From Planococcus citri (lineage: Eukaryota; Arthropoda; Insecta; Hemiptera; Pseudococcidae), in assembly GCF_950023065.1 (NCBI RefSeq), contig NC_088680.1:11954559-12018558 (forward strand): DNA of 64,000 nucleotides, read 5' to 3'. The position numbers and the translations under genes were made by a program. This document shows positions 1 to 10,660 of the stretch, in pieces. The notes below the pieces were generated by a model. The model was not told the DNA's origin. It made no database searches and worked only from the letters and a program-made list of their open reading frames with translations. How positions within the stretch are numbered: position 1 is the first letter of the stretch; every line of letters starts with the position of its first letter.

Positions 1-384
1 TTTTCAAAAATAGTCTATCCAAGTGTCCGTTAATCCATTTTCAAAGATTCGTATCCTTTTGGCGCGTTCACATTGCAACCCCCCCCCCTCTCAAAAAAAT
101 GAGAATCCATAAAAGTGATGTTGAAGTGAATTTTTCTGGTTTTCTGGTTGTTTTTACCTGCTGATTATTAATTGATTTGCTCTGAAGTTTTTTTGATCTA
201 TGTTTTGAAAGTCGAGTAGTGAGTATTTTTGAGCTCAAAACAATGGAAAATTCAAGTCATCTGCTCAATTCTTTCGAATGAATACAGCTTCTGCCACCTC
301 ATACCTACCCTAACTTTTATGATGAAATCTTAAACGCCACTTTATGTGTGTACAAAGTTGATAGCAGCTCAATGAGCTTAAACA

Positions 385-700
385 TGGTTGCTGTTCAACA
401 AATTCCGAATATGGTAGCAGAGCGTGGTTTCGAAATTGTGAATTAGGATTCCACTAAGTTGCTCTGATTCAAAATTTCTCAACATGGTAGCAGAGCGTGG
501 CTCCAAAATTATGAACGAAGATTGTGCAATGTGCATTATTGCATGAATTCCTCAACATGGTAGCAGAGCGTGGCTCCAAAATTATGTACGGTGATTGTGC
601 AAGGTGCATTGTTGCATGAATTCCACAGCATGGTAGCAGAGCGTGGTTTCAAAGCCATCAATGGAACATTGTGCTTGGTGATAATGAAACAACATAGATT
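385..700. repeat. 73-bp tandem repeat, four copies, tRNA-primer-site-like core
   Basis: The core ATGGTAGCAGAGCGTGG occurs at 411, 484, 557 and 630, an exact 73-bp step each time. Flanking sequence (GTGCA..TTGCATGAATTCC) is also shared by the inner copies. The array lies in the first intron of the cadherin-like gene. The core resembles the initiator-tRNA-Met primer-binding site used by many LTR retroelements, but no LTR or retroelement gene is visible beside it. Confidence 0.85.
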
Positions 701-777
701 AATAATCGTTTATTCGGTACCATCAGTGCAGCAAAATGCATAAAACCAGCCATGCAATTTCTCTTGCAAATCCTTAC

Positions 778-964
778 CTGTCGCATCGAACTGCAGCGGA
801 TAATCGTGATCGGAATCGGAAGCCCTTAGTCTGTAGATAACGGAACCGATATGCACCTCGGCCGGCACCAGCAACTGTTTCAGCTGACCCGCTGCCTCAA
901 ATACGGGGTAATTGGCGTCGGCGACAGAGAACAATGCCCACATTGTGAGTAAGAGAAAACGCAT
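778..964 (-). CDS. Cadherin-like protein, first coding exon (signal peptide and start of first cadherin repeat)
   Basis: Reading the minus strand from the ATG at 964, a hydrophobic signal peptide of about 17 residues (MRFLLLTMWALFSVADA) is followed by a segment with the first-strand pattern of an extracellular cadherin repeat: PVFEAAG, VPAEVHIGSVIYRLRASD and DSDHDYPL. The exon ends at 778 in a perfect donor (ACAG|GTAAGG), after the first base of a codon, so the remainder of the gene lies beyond the left edge. The reading frame continues open past the donor, but that part is intron. Cadherins are calcium-dependent adhesion proteins of the cell surface. The GSVIYRLRASD and DYPL pattern recalls the insect Cad86C/Cad87A-type cadherins, but the exact orthologue cannot be fixed from 62 residues. 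An acceptor-like TTATTATAG ending at about 983 suggests a further non-coding exon upstream. Confidence 0.62.
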
Positions 965-1600
965 CCCACTAGCTCATTCATCACTATAATAACACAACAA
1001 ACACAATCCGTAAGTGGTGCACATTTAACAAGACGACGACAACGCGAACGAACGAGCTGCGACGCGGATAACGCTAACGAGATAAACCTCCTCTTTTAAA
1101 TATATTTTGTAATATCTACTCGTACTTAGAACGCACCACCAGCGACCGACTTGACCGGCCAATTAAACGCGAGCGAATCGAATACGAGTACTCGCGGTGG
1201 TCACTCGTGTTGGGTTTTTTCTTCGCTTTGCTTTGCTTTTTTTAGCCAAGGGTCTTTAAAGACTGCTGCGGCGCTCGAACGAAGGTATCATTTCCTGAGA
1301 CGTCGTTGCAGAGTCAAAAAGGGGATACTGAGGAGACGGGTAGAGTTAAGGTACTTTAGATGTAGTCGACTGATAAGAGAACCGCCAGTGCTGGATCCAG
1401 CCTGGGTGCGAAGGAACGGCGAGGTTGGTTTTTCAGATTCGAAGGTAACCCATACAAGGGAGGGGGTGCAGAGGACTGGGAAATCAGCCCTCTTGAATTT
1501 TATTACCGTCGAGTCGTCGTCGACGCGGTGCTAGGTTTGCGTGCTCGATATTACAAGGCGATACGATATTAACGTCATTTTGCAGGGTCAGTGGTCAGTT
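965..1600 (-). promoter_or_regulatory. Probable 5' UTR and promoter area of the cadherin-like gene
   Basis: This stretch is clearly richer in GC and CpG than its surroundings and lies just upstream of the cadherin start codon. A possible acceptor (TTGTGTTATTATAG) sits about 18 bases before the ATG, and a TATA-like TATATTTAAAA reads on the minus strand near 1096-1107. A 127-codon open frame on the plus strand (1151-1534) has no recognisable domain and is better explained by GC-rich promoter DNA. The start site is inferred from context only. Confidence 0.4.
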
Positions 1601-2449
1601 CGACGAGATGACCTCATTCGGCGCTTCAACCTGTATGAGGCGTGAAGGGGGCAGGGCTCAGGGATGGGGTATAAGAACCGTTGGTGCGAGTATATGGCGT
1701 AATTTTAATTTAAATACCGAATCACGCTAAGGAAATGTACGAGTGAGTAATGTGACAATTTAATAGCTCGTACTGCGCCTCGCAATCCTCGTAATCTGGT
1801 CCTTTTTACCTTGGCTAGCCTGGCCTGCCCTGCCACGATGGTGCGAAATTTTTCTTCGTTGAGCCATTTTTTTCTTTTTCATTACGTATGCGATGACCTG
1901 GAAATTTACGAGTACGAAGGTGTCTGTGATGTAGGTACTTCGATGGCCACACCACCATCGCCATCGACGATGGAATTGGGTGAATTAAGTAGAGCAAATA
2001 TTTATATATGTACGAATACAGGTACGCGGTGTCTGATGCGAATTGAAAATAAAAGGGGGTTATAGTTAGTCGCTGCTTATTATTATTTTTTTTCAAAACT
2101 TGCGTGATGCTAATAGAGTTTTTTTTTCATCGTTGTTTTATTTTCGTTGCTAATTCGTCTGAATGGACTTGCGGAAAGGCTGGATTTAATGGGATGTTTG
2201 ATTAAGCCGAGGTATTCTGCAATGAAACGAACATTACTCGCATTGCAGAACCGTGTTTGTGTGTTTTGGCGATTGATGCGATGCGATGGTCTAGTGGCCT
2301 AGTTTGTTCTTTTCGAAGCCTTTGTATTCGTGAGAAAGGGGATGTTTATTTTTATGAAAAAACGTGTTTGGGTAGTTTCTTTGTTTTACTTACTAATGGG
2401 TTTTCACAAGTGTAGTTTCACTGATTTTTGTGTCTTTTCAGAAATCCTC
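1601..2449. other. No gene seen
   Basis: AT-rich sequence with short open frames only, overlapping on both strands and without domains or splice context. It may be intergenic DNA between the cadherin promoter and the repeats that follow. Confidence 0.5.
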
Positions 2450-3620
2450 ATTTGATCGGAGTGAGGTACAAAAGATGTATTTTAGGGTTCAATCGAAAAA
2501 TTGACGAATTAAATTCTGATGTAATCCACCCTCCCACCCCCTGAAAAGACCGCGAAGTGTTTGCAAAATGCCTCATGAAAATGACCAAAGACTGGAGGGA
2601 CTTCGTTTTTTTTTTCATGAAAGAACACGTCAATATTACCGAATATGGTGGGATTAATAAAAAAAATAAAAAATAAATATATTCAGAATTGTATAATCAA
2701 AAAAACAAGAAAATTGACCAAGGCCCCTTTTCCATGGAACCCCTCACTTGCACTGGCAAAAAATTCCAGGGATGTAGAAACTCAAACTGGAACTAGAACT
2801 GGAATTGGCTGAAAACTGGAGCCTGAAACTAAAAGAGGAATGTTGTATTTTCGGGTTATCGGGTTCAAGTTGAAAATTTGACGAGTGAAATTCTTATGGC
2901 GCTTCCCCTTCCCCTCCCCCGCATAAAAGAGCCAAGAATTGTTTGAAAATTGCCTCGTGAAATGTCCGGAAGACTTGTAAAGGCAAAAAATTCCAACGGT
3001 GTAGAAACTGAACCTGGAACTGGAACTGGAATTGGCTCAAAACTGGAGGGTGGAACTAAAAGAGGAAAGTTGGAGTTTGAACCAAAACAAAAAATGAATG
3101 AAACTGAAACTAGAACTAAAACCATTTCGGGTTTTGCCAGGATGAATTTTTTTGGTTTTGAAAATCTCTAAATTGATTTATTGTTGAGTTTGATTCTGAT
3201 GGCTTTCAACATACTCTTTTGATGATCTTATTCGATGCAGGAATAGTTGAACGGATAAATCGCGATTTGTTCCCCATTTCTGATGGAAATAGTCTTCTAA
3301 AAATTTGAAAATTGACCCAAAAATTGCCCAAAAATTGTGTGCCACTGAAAACGGAGTCTGGAACTTGAAAAAAATAATATGTAGAACTGAAATTGAAAAT
3401 AGAATAAAACTGGAAGTGGAATAATGAAACTGGGGCTAGATCTGGAACTGAAGTGATTTCAGTTCTACATCATTAAAAAATTCGCATGTGAAATTTCGGT
3501 CCTTCCCACCCCACGCCCCCCTCCCCCTCCAAAAATGGCGTGAAGTGTTTGAAAAATGTCCTGTCGAAAATCTTTGCCAAAGTCCTGCTTCTTCATTTTG
3601 AAATTTTGTTGGACAGACAC
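2450..3620. repeat. Diverged repeat block with GGAACTGGAA runs
   Basis: A unit with C-rich runs (CCCACCCCCTGAAA-like), then GTGTTTGAAAATGCCTCATGAAA-like text and short GGAACTGGAA iterations, recurs at about 2470-2830, 2845-3080 and 3455-3600. Copies are diverged and of unequal length. Open frames across it read only the short repeat and are not genes. Confidence 0.6.
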
Positions 3621-4180
3621 CTTGAAAAATATGTAATTACTTGTAAATTACCTGTGCTCACCATGATTTACGCGGTATTACCAGTAAGGATCACTATTGC
3701 TTGGTAATTACCGGTATTTGAGGTAAATTACTCAAAATTATCAGTAATTATAGGTAAATTATTGAAATTGATGGAATTACGAGTTGATTATGTAAAATTA
3801 GTGGTCATTACAGGTAAAAAAGGTATGTAAATGGCTTGAAATTACTAGTAATTACGAGAAATTGTTTTATTTATCACTTCTTTTAAAAGGTCACGCGGAT
3901 TCTCGAACGTTGGTTTTTTAATTTTTTTTTTTCAAATTCTATCATTTTTATGGCAATTTTTCAATATTTTTGAAATTGCTCCCCCCCCCCCTCTTAACCA
4001 AAAAATTAGAGTAGGGTAGATTAGGTACTTACTTGAAAAAACGTGTGATTATGGGAAAATTATTTTTCATGGCTGGTAATTATGAGCAAATGACTTGAGA
4101 TTACCGGTAAATCTAGGGGTAAAATATCTGAAATTACCGGTATTGACGTTTGTGATTAATTTTGCGTGAATTACTTGAAA
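3620..4180. repeat. Degenerate relatives of the GGTAATTACC minisatellite
   Basis: Short words such as GGTAATTACC, GGTAAATTA and AGTAATTA occur irregularly here. They match the regular array at 9.2-10.7 kb but without a clean period, as expected for an older or seeding copy of the same family. Confidence 0.6.
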
Positions 4181-4345
4181 GTTGAAATAAGCTGCAGTTA
4201 TTTCGGAACTGCTTGAAAGGGTGAAAAATTTATTCTCAGAACGAGGGAGATCGGGAAGAAATCGATATGAAGATACATTTTCCTATCCCTTAAATTTTTA
4301 AAACAGTGGGATTCTAAAAAAATAAAAATAAAAAAAATTAGCGAA

Positions 4346-4880
4346 AAGTCCTCTTTCGGTTTGAATAACGAGTCCGTGATTTTTGGAAAGAAAATAGTTT
4401 GAAATCCCCATGACCAGAATTTAAGCTGCCCAAATCGATTTTTCGATTTCTGGTGATTTTTGGCAATTTATGTTGAAAAAAAATAACTGAAATTAGTTCT
4501 CAAAACTAACATTAATTTTCCCAAAACCGAATCTCACTATTTCTGGTCACTCTGGAGCACCCAGCACGATATTTTTAATTTCCCCAGGAACTTTGAATTT
4601 CTGTAGAAATAAGCAGCTGAAAATTTACTTATGGCTTAATTTCAACCTATTTTTAGTGAATATATCCACATTTATTCTCATTTCCAGGCGAACACCTCAA
4701 GGGTGTTTTTTTGATCAGCATTTTCCAGTTGTCATTAGGCAAAAATAGTTGGTTAAAATCAGAAGTGAACGATTCATAATTCGAATCAGAGACTCTTAGC
4801 CAGGATTTAATGATTCGAACTGATTCGAATCGCCAAAAGAAAGTGATGATTTCGTGATTCACAATTCGAACATTTCAACG
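4346..4880. repeat. Fragment of the foldback family found complete at 54.4-55.8 kb
   Basis: The order of landmarks is the same as in the left arm at 54.4 kb: a GTGATTTTTGGAAAG segment, 'AGCTGCCCAAATCGATTTTTCG', a 'TTCTGG..CTCTGGAGC' segment, then a stretch ending ATCCACATTTATTC and 'CACCTCAAGGGTG'. Divergence is moderate and only one arm is present. Confidence 0.65.
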
Positions 4881-5149
4881 ATTGGTGTTCGTAATTCGAT
4901 TCAGTTTTTCCACTTTCAATTCAGTTTTCGAACTTTTTCTACCCGATAAGAATAGAGTCGTTTGATTTCATCTTTGATCGAGAAAATTTACAATGAATTT
5001 TGTCTATCTTCAAAACAATAATACAAAACAGAACCAAGAGGACAATACCAGTGATTTAAAAATGAAAAAATGACGATTCGTGATTCAAAACGTCGTGATT
5101 CCTAGTTCAAATCAATTTTTACGCGATTCTGCCCACTCCTGGAATAACA

Positions 5150-5700
5150 CATTCGAGGTATCTGTCTGGAAATTGAGCCAAATGCAAATATATATATAAT
5201 TTTGTTAAATTCGTCGAAACGAAATCACAACTCGACTTTCCAGTCTCCAAAATTAATTTTCACGCTGTCTGGAAATATTTTAAAATTCTGGAAAAATCAA
5301 AAATCACGCTGGAGGTTTTAGAATGGCTCGAAATGGTGACATTCAAATTCGAGGACTTCATTTCAGGCAACATACGGTTATTCTTGCTTAAATTTCAAAA
5401 ATTTTCTCTGTGAACAGAAAACTTTAGATTTTTTGACTCCCCCCCCCCCCTCTGCCCTGCAAAATTCTGTTCAAAAAACACAATCAAGGCATCTGTCGGA
5501 AAATCGACTCAAATTTGGACAACTCCTCAAACATGTCAAAAAATTTTTAGCTGCCTAAATTGATTTCTGGGGAAATTTTAAAATCAGCTGGAGAAGTCCA
5601 AAATCACGCTGCTGGAGGCGCCAGAATGTCTGAAAAAAGGTGGAATTCGGATTTTCAGGATTACTGTAATGTTTTAATGAGGGGGCAAAATCTGATTTTT
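5150..5700. repeat. Further diverged fragments of the same foldback family
   Basis: Two consecutive pieces (about 5220-5350 and 5480-5650) carry 'AAATCACGCTGGAGG..CCAGAATG', the reverse-complement landmark of the 54.4-kb family. They are in the opposite orientation to the 4.35-kb fragment. Confidence 0.5.
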
Positions 5701-8399
5701 AAGCACAAAAAATCGAAATTTAGAGGTAATTTTCTGTAAACCTTTCGTAATGTCGAGAATTTTTCGAGAAATGGTTCCAAAAAACAAAAAAAAAAGGTAA
5801 TTTTTGCATGTTTTAAATTTTCACTTTGAAGGGTGAGGGGGAGAGGGTGGTCGATGGCTCCCTTCGCCCTCCTCCTTGGCTATACCACTGCTGGTAATGC
5901 ATCGTAATATGTTTTGAAAGAGCATAAATCACTAAAATAATGGGCTATTTTGAATTTTCAAAAAATTTTCAGGTATCGAGAAATAAATTTCAGCTGCTGA
6001 AATTTGGGTTATGGGAGTTTCCGAACATAATCTTTCCACGAATCGAGGTTCCATTTTAAATCGAAGGTTCCCTTGTAAAAATTATTATTGTATGAATTTT
6101 CAAATGCCTAATTTCGTACAAAAAATGAAAATATGAATTTTAATTTCTGAAACTTTGGCTGATGAGCATTTCTGATAAGCAATCTTTTTCCATGTGTGAT
6201 GATTTTTTAGATCAAATTCAAGATAAAGTAATTGATGAATCCCCTTGTGAGATGCTTTCATATACATTTCAGACAATAAAATAATACTTCCATCAAATTT
6301 GGTCAATGTTACGTGATCAAAGGTGCCATTTTACAAGCTTCTGGAAATATTATGAGAATGTTTCCAGTGATGGATGACTACGAAAACCATCTTTCAAACC
6401 ACATACATTGACTCATTCGTAGCCAAAATTCTACCCATTCAAATGAACTTTTCAATCTGAATATAATCGTAAAAAATAATCACTCCTTTGATAATCTCAC
6501 ACTATCATACAACACCCTCGAATCACTCAAAAAAAACCACCGGTACGTACAATATCAAACGTAAACCTATCACAAAAGGTGAAAAAAAGAACACTAATAA
6601 TACCCATCTAATTGAAAAAAAAACTCAATACATACCACCTGTCGGCTTGAATCGGCGTGATCGAAATAGATTTTCTTTGCAAATTAAATAGCAGCGGTGG
6701 CAGCAGCAGCAACAACAACAACGTAACGACCACTAAGTCTCGTACAGTACGAGTAAATTAAATGGCAAAAAAAACAATAGCGAAAAATTGAACGAACAGT
6801 ATGATTATGGCAGTACATTGATATAAGAGTAGGTAAGAGTACAAAAATTCGACGTGTGTGCTGGATCAAAGTGATGGAGAAGTAGATATACCCGAACAAC
6901 GTTCGTACTGGCAAAACAATAAAAAAAGTATAAATATAATATTCGGTTTGGGAGTCGTCGTCGTTGTCGACTTCGTCGGTTGATTATAGAGACCGCGGCC
7001 GCCGCAAATAAAACACCAATATTGGTAGCAACGTGTGTGTGTATGTATATCGTACAATACAGAATATTATATGTAGGGATAGGTATAGCTAGACTATGCG
7101 TTATGGCGATAGTGGTCGTCATAGTCATCGTCGTAGAAGGTAAAGCACTCGTAGATGTACATAGAGGTAGACAAGGTGTACACATGGGTACATACGATAT
7201 TACCTATTACGATAATATGAAACATGTAGTAGTAGGCAATATACTCGTACTTAGGCCGCATATACCTATTACCTACGCCTTCGTTGTCGTGTACTGTACA
7301 CCCCCTCCCCCCGGCCATTCGCACCTGTCCCCCTCACACACACTTTCCCCCAAAGATACGTACAGACAATACAGTATGTGCTATAGGGGGTTAGAAGCTC
7401 GTATGTCTTGGCTCGACCTAAAAAACAAGCCTTAATGAAGAGCGAAGTCTAGGTGCGTGATCGTAGGGGGAGTAGGTGGCGGTATCGAAACAAAAACCAA
7501 GCAACGCACCCCCTATCATCGGGTTCCCATAAAGCACCCTTTTATAATGTGGAAGGCTGGAAGCCACCCTTAAATAAGGTAATTGCCGCGTTATACCTAC
7601 CTACGTATATAGTCAGTGTGGCGTGGCATCACTATAGCATTGTAGCATTGTAGGTATGAGAAACTTAGGAACGTCAGTGGTCAGACTTGATATGCACGCT
7701 ACACACTTCGACATCGACTTCCTTGTAAGGTGAAAACGCGACGTTGCTTATTTTCCAGCCAGTTCGCTTTTTCACGTGGTAGGTATATGATGGGACATGT
7801 GCTATAGGTGTACTGGTGTTTTGGTGTAATTTTATCGAAGTGGAACGAGGAAAAGGGGGAAAGAAGCAGGGAAAGGGTATGGATATAGTATTCGTGTTCG
7901 GTTATATTACGACGATGTGTAGGTAGGTATACGATGTTAAAGGCCGAGAGTTTTCAAAATTACCGCAACTAAGGAGTGTGGCCAGAGAATGAAGAGATAA
8001 TTGCGCAGTCAAAGTACTGCCAAGGTACCTATTGTTTGTAAACAATATGTTGGATACGTTGCCTATTTCGGATTCGTTGTTTGGGTTCGAATCGAAATCG
8101 CAGGCAGCAGGTAGCCAGCTTTATTGACATTTGTGTGCGAAAAGTTGCCTATAATCGAGTAGGTACATGATTTGATTCCGATTCCTATTCGGGTATTAGT
8201 TGATATGCGACTTGAACGACATGAAGCTCGAATGTATCGAAGATGTACTGGTATGATGGGTTGATTGAGAGCCCCCCCTCCTTTAGACAATTTTTGAATT
8301 GACGTCCAGAGTGAAATGTTGATTTCTGCATAATTCATAATCAGTATTGGCAATAGGCAATTTTGATTTGAAGAATTTTTAATTCTCTATCTCCGACTG
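5701..8399. other. No gene seen; GC-richer stretch with CAG/CAA and GTCGTC microsatellites
   Basis: A (CAG/CAA)n run lies at 6691-6722 and GTCGTCGTTGTCG at about 6953. The part 6.6-8.2 kb has more CpG and GTACGT-like words than its flanks. Overlapping open frames of 60-150 codons on both strands (largest on plus, 6980-7435) read simple-sequence composition and have no domain. The stretch could be a promoter or an enhancer-rich area, but no transcript structure is visible. Confidence 0.45.
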
Positions 8400-9130
8400 T
8401 TGAAATTCAATTCGGTTTTAAAATCATGAGATAGGCTGTCAGGAAGGGGAGGGGCATAGAAGACAGTTCGCTCAAAAGAAGAGCCCGTGATCAAAGAAAG
8501 TCCTGTTTTTTACCCACCCCCCCCCTAAACTCAAATTTTCAAAAGATTTTACCCTCGCTTCCCTCGAACTTGTTTTGCTTCCTTTTTCAAAATTGAAATT
8601 TCTGAAAAAAAATATCATTCAACTTTCAAAGGTTTAAAGTGAAAAAATAAATATTTTCTTGCTTAAAACGTATCGATTTTATGCCTCTCAAAGTACAAAT
8701 TTTCAAGTGCTTACACCCTCACTTGGGCCTATTGTCTTTTCTTTTTCAAAATTTGAAAAATCTTTCAAATTCTAAAATTTCAGAAGGCAAAAAATACATA
8801 GGTACTTACTATACAAATTTTCAAAATTTTTCGTCCTCGCTTCTCTCGACCTGTCTTCTTTTTTTTTTTTTAGAAGCCAAGTTCTCAAGGAAAAACATCG
8901 TTTTTATGCCTCTCGAAATCAAATTTTCAAGAACGTCCGCCCTTGCTGGACCTTCAAAAATCCGAAACAGAAAAATGAATATTTTTATAAGTCATCGAAA
9001 AATTGGTATATATTTTTTCTTTATATCAGTCCGCAAATTTTCAGTCGAACCCCCTTCCCCTCACCCACTCAAAAAGCCTCATATATATGTATAGTTTAGA
9101 AATGATGAGGAGAAAGTGGTCTTTTGGATA
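8400..9130. repeat. Diverged duplicated AT-rich unit
   Basis: The phrase TTTTATGCCTCTC followed by AAATTTTCAAG recurs at about 8677 and 8903, with similar flanks, indicating an old duplication with a step of roughly 230 bases. No supported gene. Confidence 0.45.
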
Positions 9131-9164
9131 CCCCCCTCCCCACCATAATTATTGATTTTAATTA

Positions 9165-10660
9165 ATGTTCCGCTTAATTAACAGTTGATTTGAGCAAATT
9201 ACTTGAAAATTGTAATCAAGTTTTTTTTAAATTTGAGTGATTTTCTTGTAATTACCGGTCACATTTACCGGTAATTACCGATGCGTTTTAACTAATTTTC
9301 TGGTAGTTATCCATCATTTTGAATAATTTACCAGCGATTACAGGTAATTTTCAGTAATTTACCCGTAATTACCTGTCTTTCCTAGTAATTTACCATTATT
9401 TACCGGCCATTGTAGGTAATTTTTCAGTAATTACCAGCAATTTTTGTTAGTTTACCAGTATAATTCCTGGTCATTTATGGTAATTTATCAGAAATTACCT
9501 CTCATTCCAGGTAATTTACCAGTGATTACTGGTAATTTCAGGTAATTACTGGTAATTTCAGGTAATTTCAGGTAATTACTGGTAATTTCAGGTAATTACT
9601 GGTAATTACAGGTAATTAACCAGTAATTACTGATCAGTTCAGGTGATTTACCAAAAATTATCAGTCATTCCATTCAAGTTACTGGTAATTACCTTTGCGT
9701 TCCAAGCAATTTACCAGTAATTACTGGCCATTTCAGCTGATTAACCAGTAATTACCGGTCATTACAGGTTTTTTCCCCGAAAATTGCAGATCATTCCAGA
9801 TGATTTACCAGCATTTGCTTGTCATTCCAGGCAATTACCTAGTAATTACCGGTAATGTCAGGTAATTTACCAGTAATTACTGGTCATTTCAGGTAATTAA
9901 ACAGTAATTACCTATCATTTCAGGTGATTTACCAAAAATTACCAGTAATTCCAGGTTATTTACCAATAATTACCAGTCACTTCAGGTAATTTACCAGTAA
10001 TTACTGGTCATTCCGGTAATGAATCAGTGATTACCGGTCATTTCAAGATGATTTACCAGTATTTCTTGGTCATTCCAAGCAATTAACCACTAATTGCCCA
10101 TCACTTCAGATAACTTACTAGTAATTACCGGTCATTTCAGGTAATTTACCAGTAATTACCAGTCATCTCAGGTAATTTACCAGTAATTACCGGTCATTCC
10201 AGGTAATTTACCAGTCATTACCTGTCATTCCAGGTAATTTACCAGTAATTACCAGTCACTTCAGGTAATTTACCAGTAATTACCGGTCATTCCAGGTAAT
10301 TTACCAGTAATTACCAGTCACTTCAGGTAATTTACCAGTAATTAGCGGTCATTACCGGTAATTTACCAGTAGTTATTGGTCATTTCAAGTAATTTACCGG
10401 TAACTTTTTTGGTTATTTTAGGCGATTCCTTTGTAATTACCTATTATTGTAGGTAATTTACTTGTAATCACCAGTCATTGTAGGTAATTTACTTGTAATC
10501 ACCAGTCATTGTAGGTGATTTACTCGTAATTACCGGACATTTCGTTTAGTATATTCTACTGACCGTTTCAAGTAACTTAAACCTAATTACCGTTCATTTC
10601 ATATAATTTACTCGTAATTACCGGCCTTTTCCAGTAATTTACCAACAATTACTAATAATT
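9165..10660. repeat. 31-bp minisatellite of GGTAATTTACC / GTAATTACCGG words
   Basis: About 1.5 kb consists of a 31-bp unit: GGTAATTTACC, then AGTAATTACC, then GGTCATTYCA. It is most regular at 9.88-10.35 kb, where the unit repeats with few changes. There is room for some 45-48 copies. Each unit contains two imperfect palindromes and a TAATTA-type core. No reading frame is maintained. Confidence 0.93.

Noticed and set aside
1151..1534. 127-codon plus-strand open frame next to the cadherin exon
   Set aside because: No domain; it lies in CpG-richer promoter-like DNA of a gene on the other strand, where stops are rarer.
6980..7435. 151-codon plus-strand frame
   Set aside because: Low-complexity V/I/Y-rich translation, equally long frames on the minus strand, no splice or domain support.
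3620..10660. CRISPR-like array (31-bp repeats)
   Set aside because: Units are contiguous, without unique spacers, in a eukaryotic setting; it is a minisatellite.
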